Notes under the pieces: model-generated | Database searches by the model: none | What the model was told of the DNA's origin: nothing | What the model saw: only the letters and a program-made list of their open reading frames with translations | In this document: positions 10,801 to 22,100 of the stretch, piece by piece | Numbering within the stretch: position 1 is the first letter of the stretch | How the letters are laid out: each line of letters begins with the position of its first letter | Source: Gambelia wislizenii | Taxonomy: Eukaryota; Chordata; Lepidosauria; Squamata; Crotaphytidae | Direction: 5' to 3' | NCBI GenBank assembly: GCA_030847615.1 | Contig: JAUMIR010000005.1 | Coordinates: forward strand, 170,590,596-170,654,595 | Length of the DNA stretch: 64,000 nt | Program-made: the position numbers and the translations under genes

Positions 10801-13045
10801 TATTTAGAATGCTTTGATTCTGCCCTAAGAATGCAGACTTCCACATCTCGTTATCTGGACTGAGCACTGATCCAATCTATGAAACAAGCTGATGAAATTC
10901 CATTTCAGGATTCTTAATTTTATAGGTCTGCCAGCAAGACCTTCATGTCTGACCAACTGATACTTTTCACCTGCATGTGCAGAAACGGGGATGACTCCTA
11001 TGTCTGCCGAAGCCAGAATCTGAACTGTCTCCAAATTAGATCCATAATTACTGAAAGTTCTGATAGCTGTACACAATACAGAGACAGAGCTCAAAGAGTT
11101 GATAAAGTTTCATTACTGATCAGCTCATTAAATATACCAGCAGCAAGCCAGCCATTAGATTCAATTCCTATCCATCATTTTTAGATACTAGCTGTGAAAC
11201 CATTGATAAAGCAGGACAAAGGATAAAAGGAATATCTAGGATTCCACCATGTTCAGAGTCTCCAGTGGCTATAAAAAGGCATTAAATGCCAGCATTACCT
11301 AGCATTTCTCTAAAAGTGTTATGGGGGGGGGGGAACCCCACATTCATTTATATGAAGAAATTCAGTAAGTGGTTGCCTTCTACATAGTAACTATCAGAGC
11401 AACCTAGTAACTAATTTCATAGTATGATGGGCAGAAATGCATCTGTTCTAAAAGCCTGAAAACTGTAAGCTAAAAAACAAATAATATTTCCTAGTTTTTT
11501 TCTCCTTCTGTTTTACAGTTATTGTACACCTGAATATAAACTGGAACTCTGACTTTTAAAAATCACCTGTACGCTACTGTTTCTGAGAAACCTAAAAAAA
11601 TGAACCTATAAATCAATTAGAGTTAAAATTATATATAACTTTCTTTGGAATGTAATAGTGAGTCACCGACTTGTTACACTAGAAAGGATCTGAAGGTAAT
11701 CTAATCTAGACATATACACTTTACAAACTGGATCCTATAAGGTTTTTTTTTTTTTTTTACATTTATGTCAAGTTGAATCACTTTTCCTTCAACATGACTA
11801 GAGAAAAATGGACAAAGCAGAAGGTTGCCAGTACCCCACATAATAGAAGAGTACTCCACATTCCTTATTGGAAACAATGTTATCAGATACACCATAGAAT
11901 TTCACTTAATTATGTGATCACATTCCATTAGTGCTTCACAATAATCCCATCCAAAAAGATAATGCATGTTGTTTGGGTGGAAGAGATATTAGTATTACAA
12001 AAAGAGAGGGTTGTGCTCTTAAAGTGATTTTGATTTGCAGCATCCATTAAAAAGTAAATTCATGAAATGTAACTGTGCTTATAGATTGATTTGCAGCTAT
12101 GTAAGGCTTATCAGTGTGGGTACATTAGTTATAAGTGTCACTGAGTCACAGTAATAAGCAAAAGGATTACTAAAAAACATTTGGAAGGTCATGCCTGGCT
12201 TCAGTCTAGCATAATTACTCATTCTAGATGGACCACTCTGCCTGCCAGGAAACAAACTGTTCACACTGGACCTGTGCCTGGACATAAATACTTGCAAGAT
12301 GGGGACTGTAATATGAAACAGCCTCAAGCTATCTGATCTAAAGCAGAGGTGGCAGCAGCATCACAGAAGACTAAGTCTTGGCTGACTCTACATGGAATGG
12401 CAGCATCTGAAGCTAGGAAAAGAAGTTGGGCCCTTTTATTAGTGTACCTGGCTGTAGCATATGAGAAAAAAAGCTTTTGATTAATACCTCTTTGTGGCTC
12501 CCAAATCTGTCATTCCTGAAAAAGTGCATCAGTTGTGTATCAGAAGCTGGAAAGAGTTAGATGTTTCTATCACAAAACTGTAGGATTGATTGCTGGAAAA
12601 AGTATATTTTCCAAACCCCAAAGCAAGCAAATGTGAAGAGACTGTTCAGTTGAAACACTGAAAATTCATGTTTATAATTTTTAAAGAATATTAATTTCTG
12701 TAACTGGTACTCAGTGCTACTGATAATGATCACGCCACCTTTAAAAACAATATACAACAAAATCTAAAATCCACAAAACATCGATTGTTTTTTTGGGCCA
12801 ACTAGTTGGCCCCCAAAAATAGTTAGACCAAAAAAGGTATAACTGTTTTGTGGATTTGGGATTTTGTTGTATTTTGCTGCATGGCAAAGCACAGTTACCC
12901 CTGAATATGTTTCCTTTAAAAACACAACAACAATTAAAACTCTAAAGAAGCAGTGGACTTGGAGGTACAAGTCCAAGATTCTGATGGAACAAATAATTTT
13001 ACTGTACTTTCAATTTCCCTTCCGATTAGTGTATGGCATACTCAC
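10801..13045. other. Intronic DNA left of plexin exon 11
   Basis: After the CR1 fragment, 10801-11190 is open for about 80-90 codons on both strands without a known family. The rest is AT-rich with short homopolymers (T tract at 11741). The hairpin element at 12748 is the only clear structure. No plexin exon found. Confidence 0.45.
12748..12876. mobile_element. 129-bp hairpin element
   Basis: Arms of 32 bp (12748-12779 and 12845-12876) are inverted with 29 of 32 matches. The centre carries a perfect 18-bp palindrome GGGCCAACTAGTTGGCCC (12795-12812). Looks like a foldback MITE. Lies 170 bases left of plexin exon 11. Confidence 0.65.
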
Positions 13046-13127
13046 CAATCAGTTTGCTGTCAATCTTGACTTTATCAATTTTAATGAATAAACTAAGTGG
13101 TAGAGTTTCATTCGCAGCACTGGAAAT
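13046..13127 (-). CDS. PLXNB2: Plexin-B2-like coding exon 11
   Basis: 27 codons plus one base; acceptor CTCTTCAG and donor GTGAGT. It encodes [19 protein letters not shown], then IDSKLI. The ANETLPL.L..K....IDSKL pattern matches PLXNB2 just before the third PSI. The next exon should start with a cysteine-rich PSI; I searched the 13 kb to the left on the minus strand by eye and found none. Confidence 0.92.
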
Positions 13128-16100
13128 CTGAAGAGTGGGAGGAAAAGACAGTCATTATCTCAATCAGAAAGATAATAGATAATAGATTAAAGATACTAAT
13201 CTATTTGTCCCCAACCAAGCAGCATATTAATGCTATAGTAAAACTGTTATTGATGTGTCTTCATAAATAACATCAATACTCATAATACACAACTGAGTGG
13301 TATTCACAATTATATTAATCTAACACCTTTGAAAATAAGAATTGTTGTTCCATAAGGAGTTGGAATAAGAAGAACGTACCAGAAAATGTTCAAAATGTTG
13401 AAGATGTTATTTCATCATCAAAAACACAAAGTGGGGCTAATATATTTTAGTCAAAGATGTTTTAAGGAAATATGTCAGTAATGCTTTTTATTTTGTTACA
13501 GAAGATTATTGTTCAAAGAATCTTTAAAAAAAAAACAATGAAAGCAGATTCTGATGAATACAGACAGCTAGTACTCTGAAATAATAGATATCTCTGTAAA
13601 GCTACAAAAACAGATTACCCCTGAAAAAACTGCCTCTCCCTAGAGTACATGAAGGGGGAATTTCTTGAACTCTCTGTTTCATTTTATTATGCAGCTGGTT
13701 CTGACCATAGATATTTTCATTGCTGCCAAAACAAACATGAAAGAGAAAAAACTCAAAGATTATCATCCAAATTCACCAGGGAAGGTCAACAATCCATCTG
13801 GTACTAAGCTTATAATTTTTTTTTATCACATGCTAACCAGTGCCTTGCATTCACAGCAGCATGAACAGAACAGATGTCATAGAAAAGGGGACATATTTCC
13901 TGCAACACAGGGCCAAAAGTAGATGAGTATTGACGCAACTTCTGAAGATCAATATTCGCTGCCATCCACACATGCTGTGGAGAAATACATAAAAGTGGCC
14001 AAAATGTTAGTCCTGATTTTAAATGCCATGATTTTGTTGGGAACAATGTTGCTTTAAGACATTGTAAAATAGTTTGTATGGCTGCAACTGATAAGTAGCA
14101 CCAGGTGTCAACCCTTAGTTATCACCACTGTATATAAGTGCTCTAAAATCTAGGGCATGTGTGGGTTGATGTATGTGGGTTGAAGAGTGGATTGCTATAT
14201 ACCAGACAGTGAATGTTGGGGAGAGATAAAGGAGAGTTGTATATAACTTGTACATATTGCAACAAGTTATAAAAGCCTCCAAGGACTTTGGAAGAATCCA
14301 ACTGTGTTTTTGCATCATTCAAGGTTGGTCAGTGCAATTTTGCCAAATACTACAAAGTGGGTTTGTGCTTCTGCACTCTGCTGCAAATAGCTACTGTTGA
14401 GGTCAAGCACATCAGGCAGTGCTGATAGGTGGCTTCTCTAGTGGGCCTAGTTTTTGTGTTTGTTGCTGCACACCTGCAGGACATAGAAAAGAGCCAACAA
14501 TAGGTTATGGGCCCAGTCTGTGCTAGTCTGAACCAGTTTGAACCTGGTTTGAACCAGAGTTCTGTTTTTGTTAAGCTTGCTAGCAGTTTCTGTTCCTGAG
14601 TTAAAGCCAGTAATTCCCAGGCTGTTTTGTGCTGCTGGAAGGCTAAAAGATGAAACTGTGCCTAAATTAGATGACACCAATTATACCACATGGTCTGTGT
14701 TGGTGAAAAGTTTGCTTGTCTGAGAGAACTTGGTCAACTATGTAACTAATCTGCCCCTGAGACTATGGTGTGACGAGCAGATGCTTGCTGATCAGAAGGC
14801 AAGAGCTATGATTATTTTGTGTTTACAAGCTGACCAGATTGTTTACATAATCAAGGCATCTACAGTGTTGGAGTGCTGGCAGAGCTTGAAGGATGTCTAC
14901 CAGCAGGATTCCTGTGTGTCCAAGATGATATTAACAAAGAGACTTTACAAGACCAAGTTGAGAGATAGTGAGCATATAAAGTATCATTTGGACAAACGCA
15001 GGGCTCTGTTCAATGAACTGCAGAAGAGAGGCATGCATTTCCCTGAGGCACCAAAAGCCTACATAATACTTGGCAGCCTGAATGAGAGCTGGGACTTTTT
15101 GTTCCACAGTCTACAGAGTTTGCCAGAGGCAGAACTGACCTTGAACCTAGTCTCTGCCCATACTTTGGAAGAGCAAGAGTGAAGGTGCTTTGAGGCTGGA
15201 GGTCATGGTCAGCAGCATGCCAGGAAAACAGATAAGAAGCAACACCTGACATTGGCATCTCAGGAGCAAGGTGATGCTATGTGTAGACTAGTGACATGAT
15301 GCTACTTGTGCGGAAAGGAGGGGCATTTGAGAAGAAATTGCCCTTCCAGGTTTGGCCACAAGAGGGAGCAGAGACAGCAGCAACAGAACTCTGCAATCAA
15401 GTCCTCTCAGGCAGCTGGACATGGCTCTCTTACTGCAGCTGTTTGTAAAGCTGAAGCCAAGCAGGTGTAGTTGCTGGATTCTGGAGGTATACACCATGTG
15501 GTAAACTGTTTGGAGCTTTTACAGAATGTAAGGCCTTCAACAGTCTTCAAAGTGGACTTGGCAGATGGAGATCCGAGGAAGGTGGAGAAGATGGGAACTG
15601 CTTTCATTCCCTGCTTAGGGAAACAATTCTCACAAGTGCTGTTTACTCCCAGTTTAAAGAACTGTTTTCTCAGTGTATCTACCCTAACTGGTGATGGTTA
15701 TAAGGTGATTATTTGAGAAAAATAATTGTGTTATTTCAAAGGATGATATGGTTTGTGCTAAGGGTGATAAAAGGGGCAGACTATATTACTTGCATCCACA
15801 GGCAGATAAGCCAAACGTAGTCAACGTGACAATGTCCAATGTTCCCTTACATGATCAGTGCGTACATTATCAGCATAGGGTACTTGGACATACCAGTTTT
15901 GCTACATTGACACCATTGGCAAAAGTGTGTCCAGAGTTTAAGGTAAAGCCATACCAAAAATTCCTGGACTGCACTGTCTGAAAGAAGGTTAAAGTTAAGG
16001 CTTTTCCTCTAGCCAAGGAAAGCAAGAGAGTAACAAAGCAGCCCTTCCAGGCAGTCTATGGAGACCTTGCTAGACCGTTTAAGGCAAGTGTGGGAGGTGC

Positions 16101-19100
16101 TCGATATATTTTTGTTTTGGTTGATCACTTTACAAGATATGCATTTGTGTATTTGCTAAAAAAATAAAGCCCAGGCTTTTACCAAATTTTAAGGAATGGG
16201 TAGCCATGATTGAACAGACATTTTCCTTTAAAGTGGTAACATTCATCTCTGAAAGAGGTGGGGGATTTCTTGGAAATGCATTCCAAAACTGGCTAACAAC
16301 AAAGGGCATTCAACATAGAATCATAGAATCATAGAATCATAGAATTGCAGAGTTGGAAGAGACCACGAGGGCCATCCAGTCCAACCCCCTGCCACGCAGG
16401 AAATCACAATCAAAGCATCCCCGACAGATGGCCATCCAGCCTCTGTTTAAAGACTTCCAAGGAAGGAGACCCCACCACGCTCCGAGGGAGTGTGTTCCAT
16501 TGCCGAACAGCTCTGACTGTCAAAAAGTTCCTCCTCATGTTGAGGTGGAATCTCTGTTCCTGGAGCTTGCACCCATTGCTCCGTGTTCCAGTCTCTGGAG
16601 CAGCAGAAAACAAGCCTGCTCCATCCTCAGCGTGACATCCCTTCAAATACTTAAACAGGGCTATCATATCGCCTCTAAACCGTCTTTTTTCCAGGCTAAA
16701 CATACCCAGCTCCCTAAGTCTCTCCTCATAAGGCATTGTTTCCAGACCTTTCACCATTTTAGTTGCCCTTCTCTGGACACGCTCCAATTTGTCAATATCC
16801 TTTCTGAATTGTGGTGCCCAGAACTGGACACAGTATTCTAAGTGAGGTCTGACCAAGGCAGAATAGAGTGGCACTATTACTTCCCTTGATCTAGACACTA
16901 TACTTCTATTGATACAGCCCAAAATCGCATTGGCCTTTTTAGCTGCCGCATCACACTGTTGGCTCATGTTCAACTTGTGGTCTACTAGGACTCCTAGATC
17001 CCTTTCGCACGTAGTCTCATTCAGCCAGGTCTCTCCCATCCTATATTTATGCATTTCATTTTTCCGCCCTAAATGCAGTACTTTACATTTCTCCGTATTG
17101 AATTTCATTTTGTTAGCTTTGGCCCAGCTCTCCAGTCTATCCAGGTCATTCTGAATTTTGATCCTGTCCTCTAGGGTATTAGCTACTCCTCCCAATTTGG
17201 TGTCATCTGCAAATTTGATAAGTATGCCCCTAATTCCCTCATCTAACCCTCATAGCCCAGCTGAGAATGGCCTAGCTGAGCGAAGGGTGGGTGTATTGCA
17301 ATCCATGAAGGACTGAATGTTAGTTGATGCCCAAGCACCCAGTAATTTGTGAGGCGAAGATGTGATTTGTGCAAACCATGTCCTAAACAGGGTCTGGAGT
17401 TCTAGTGTTAACCAGACATCTTACTATATGTTGTATGGTAGGGAACTATGTTTAAAATACCTAAGAGTGTTTGGACAGTTTGCCAACGTCCTAATACCTA
17501 AGACCTTAAGGAGAAAAGGTCAACCCAAGTGGCAGAGATTAAGCTTTGTGGGATATACAGATAATAAGTACCGGTTCGCTTTAGAGAATGGATAGGTTGT
17601 ATTCTCAAGGAGTGCCAACTTTGAGACACACAGTGGGTGGGACAAGGTGCATGCAAACCAAGAAGTGTTTGTTTACCCACTAGTCCATGAGGAGACAATA
17701 TCCACAAATGGAGGAGTGGAAATCCCTGATAGTGTACAGCAACAGCCAATTATTTCACAGCACATACCGGACACCTCCACAACAGAAATAAAAGTCAAAG
17801 AAGTAAAGAGTGAGGTTAATAGTGTATTAGACCCAAACTTTCTAATTCCCGAGTTGTGTAAAGGAGAAAATGGTGAACCTGAATTTTTTGTTGTTGCAAA
17901 TGGTAATGTGAGTAATGTTGTATGTAATAATGTGAGTTGTGAACCAGACATGTATAACTATCCAGTAGAGGGGCTCAAAAGTGAGAATGCTGTGGTACCT
18001 GTGTATTAACCATTGGATGCTGAAAACGTTATTTAAAAATGGTAACTTGCTAAGGGGCCAGAGTAATGTAAAGTCCAAGGGGGCACACAAAGAACAGACA
18101 ACGCAAAATGGGAGTTTAATAGACAAATGATACAGGAAGGAGTATTGACATTAGAGCATTGTGTGTCTGAGAAAAACCTGGCTGACATATTTACAAAGGC
18201 ATTGCCAGCTCAGAAGCATGAGGAAATAGTTGCCTTGCTGGGTTTAAATAAATGCTGTGAACAGTAACCTGTAACTATGTAACTGATTGTTCCACCACAG
18301 TTTCAAATCCAAACACCAAGAACAATAATGGCAAAGCGTATGTTGTGTAATCCTAATGTACTTCTAATGTGTATGTTCTGTTTTTGTATACATTCACCAT
18401 AACAAATTATTTTGGAGGGGATTGTTGGGAGCAATTCTTTTAAGATATTGTAAAATAGTTTGTATGGCTGTAACTGATAAGTAACACCAGGTATCAACCC
18501 TTAAGTTATCACCACTGTATGTAAGTGCTCTAAAACCCAGGGCATGTGTGGGTTGACATGTGTAGGTTGAAAAGCAGATTGCTATATACCAGACAGTGAA
18601 TGTTGGAGAGAGTTAAAGGAGAGTTTGTATATAACTTGTACATATTGCAACAAGTGATAAAAGCCTCCAAGAACTTTGGAAGAATCCAACTGTGTCTGTG
18701 CATCATTCAAGGTTGGTCAGTGCAATTTTGCCGAATACTACAAAATGGGTTTATGCTTCCACACTCTGCTGCAAATAGCTACTGTTGAGGTCAAGCACCT
18801 CAGGCAGTGCTGATAGGTGGCTTCTCTAGTGGGCCTAGTTTTTGTGTTTGTTGCTGCACGCCTGCAGGACATAGAAGAGAGCCAACAGATTTTTCATGTC
18901 TGGAAACCATACAATGGTGAAAGCATTCAGCCTTAAAAGCAAGACAAAACCTATTCTTCAACAATAAGGCAAAAGAGAAAGCAGTCCTTAAACACACAGA
19001 CACAGAGACGTATGCTCCTAATATTTACCGTTGGGCTTTGAAAGTAGAAATTTCCATCAGCTGATTGTTCCACCACAGTCTCAAATCCAAACTGGTCATT

Positions 19101-22100
19101 TCCAATTTTGAAATGGCTACCCTATAAAAGAGAAATATTTGACTTGTAATCTTTCCTCCACCATGACATGATCAGTAGTTCTGTTGATCAATACACCTTT
19201 CACTTTTCTGGAAATAACTAGATCAAATGAAGACTAACACCAACTGAATTGTGATCATTTCAATGGCAAATATAAGAGAGCAAGGGCAACTTAGAAAGGG
19301 ACTTTGTAACATTTTCTGATTCTCTAAGAGGATGGCTACTTACACATTGCCCCCCCCCAAGACATATAGAAATTTAGAATTAACTGCTATAATTGAAATA
19401 GAAATATATCCCCTCGCATGACAGTGTGAAAGACTGTGACCAGCTGACTTGTATGCCCATTGAGTCTGCTGTCCTGGTTCTAAATGCTGATGGACTGCTT
19501 CAAATCCCCTTCTCTTACTTCTTGAGGTTCTTGATTTTCAATTTTCATTCAAAAAGAGATGTGATATGAACATACCCCATTTCCTCTAAAAACTGATTTC
19601 TTGATTTTAAGTAAAATTCTTCCTCTAAGGTGGGGGAGAGGCATAATAAGATTTTTATCCAGAAATGTTAATCCTCTATTATCCAAGAAGCAAAGTTAAA
19701 CTAAACTAAACAAAAAACTAACCAAGCCTACAATGTTACATAGCTTTTGTGGTGGCGGTATGGGCTTGGGAACTTGAATATTGCTTGTGGTCATGTGTTG
19801 CCAACCTTTGTCTTAGTTGTTTCTGTGTATGCCAAGAAAACATTCAAAGACTTCTTAGAAGTTGTTGTTTTGGAAGGCTTTAATAAAAACACACTGAAAG
19901 GGGGTCACAGACATCATTTGGGGCCAGTTGTGCACAGCAATAGAATATAAGAATTATTACTATATTTCTTTGACATGTAGTTTAAAAAACCAACCCTGCC
20001 TTTCTGTTTTATTCTCACAACTGTGAATAGGGAAGACTTAGACATGAGACCCAATAAACTTCACATCTAAGCAAGGATTTGAACTCAGACCTCACTGATC
20101 TACAACTTACAACTGCCTATTGCAATGGTCTCCTATATCCTGAGTTCTTATATTACTGTTTAAAGTAATTGTATGTTATAGTTCCAAGAGTAAAAGTAAT
20201 TTGTTACTATTATATTAAAATTGTCTTAGGACATAATTAAATTAACACTTTAAAAGTAATTAATTACTTGGAGTTAGTTTTTAAAACTGACTGAATACTA
20301 TTGGTCAACAGCTCTGTGGTACAAAAGATACCCCTTTTCTGCCCCCTTTGTTGTAGCTTCAATACCCCAAAAAGAGCATTAAGCACAGCACACACTATAT
20401 GATATTCTTTCTCCATGATTTTGTGAGGTCACGTCTGTAAATATAAATGTAACTAAAATGTTAGTTATGCCAAAAAGGAATTGTGTTATCCCTCATTAAG
20501 TTAAAATCATGATGCACCCATATGTTTGCCAGTGGAAAACAAAATTTATTACAACTAACTACCTACTTCAAGCTCCTATTACACCATTTTGATTCTACTT
20601 TCTTTCCTAGGGATAATGTAATAAAAGTTAAGATCCATGAAATGTAGACTAGTGAATAGGCTAGATTTGGAGGTGGACTTTTTATGTTACAATCCCACCA
20701 TCATACCATGTAGATCTAAAGTTCACTGTGAGGCTTTAGGAGAGTCACCATCTCTCAGCCTGATGGAAGAATTCTAAGGATAAGCAAACTTAATATATTG
20801 ATAAAAAATAACGATTTAAAAATTCACCAAGTCACTGTACTACTAAATTGTTCAAAACAACAGTCTAAAACTTAAAAAGAATCCCCTCCAATTACTTAAG
20901 TATTAAGTAATCCAAAAAAGTGTGCTTGACCTAAAACACAATATGGAAAAAAATGATTAAGCTGAACATTATGGAGAGCTAATAATGGGATGTTTTTACA
21001 CAACTTTATTTCCCCCTTACTGGCGACATGGCAAAATTCCCAAAGAACAGCCAAATATGAAACAGGAGAGAGAACTAACTATGAAACAGCAACACAGTTC
21101 ACAAAGCAACAGCAGAACAGCCTACAAGATCCAACAGATGGAGAGAGTGAACATTCGGTCATAAAATCTGCATTTTATTTCTGCATTATAGCACTTTCTA
21201 ACCAAATCTACCAACCTAGGAACTGCCAAATGAAGAATCCCTGCATTTCAGCTAAGTTATAATACTGAAAGGGAGGCTCATGAAAACACAGCGAAAAGAA
21301 TTTCTGAGAGTCATTAAAATGGTAGCTTGCTGAGAAGTTGTGGCAGAAAGGCCCGAGGTGTCCCAACCCAGGAAACTTTTGGAGGAAAAAGTTGATTCTC
21401 TGCCTTTTCTTTTCCTCCTTGCCTTGTTAATTAAAGAAGGAGCTGGGAAAGCAGGCAACACATAGGGGCGGCAAGCAAAGTCTCACCACTCTTCTGCTTT
21501 CTTTGCCCTGTGTTTCATTTTACACTTTTCAAGGACTTGTTGCATCTCTGCAACAGGATTAAGATGATTTCAAACAGAACTTGAAGTGAAAGTTATTTAA
21601 GAGTAACAGGAAAAACATGCTTTCTGTTCTTTAAGAACTTTTGAATAGGCTAGAGCTAGGAATAGAGAGCAAGGACAGGTTTAGGCTCAGACATGAGAAA
21701 ATGCTCAGGCAAGACACACATCAATCTGATCCATAATACAAAGCTTCACAGAACATTTAAATTCCAAAACAGGCAGGGATGGTGGCTAAAAACCCAACCT
21801 CCAACAATACTGCAGGAAATTTAAAGAGATGTTGCTCAGCTTTGGAGCCATGCGAAATCACACTAAATACTGGATTGCACTGCAAGCAGCCACCTTTAGG
21901 TTCCTTTCAACTCATGCAGAACACTTTCTTCTTTCAGCAATCAGATCTTGTTGGTTGCAAAAATCTTTTTTAAACGAAAAAGACAGCTAGTGAACTGTCT
22001 TTAAAAGAGGAAGCATCAATGAGCAATCAGTTGGATGTAAAACTAAACCCATTCCTACATATGTAGTGCCTACATATACCAAAAACAAAATAAAACATTG

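Larger units (their letters stand above)
14035..18887 (+). mobile_element. Ty1/copia-type LTR retrotransposon, complete ends, RT deleted
   Basis: Two 465-bp LTRs (14035-14499 and 18423-18887) start TGTTGG and end CCAACA. They are flanked by identical 5-bp target duplications GATTT (14030-14034 and 18888-18892). A half-tRNA initiator-Met primer site follows the left LTR and a purine tract precedes the right LTR. Internal remnants run in copia order: gag, CCHC knuckle, protease, integrase, RNase H end, so integrase precedes RT/RNase H as in copia and unlike gypsy. Almost all of the RT is missing and a CR1 LINE sits in the integrase. The element lies antisense in plexin intron 10. The LTRs differ at about 30 positions by my hand count, so this is not a fresh insertion. 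Confidence 0.92.

Noticed and set aside
16345..16841. Plus-strand open frames of 96 and 162 codons
   Set aside because: They are the antisense of the CR1 LINE at 16317-17248.
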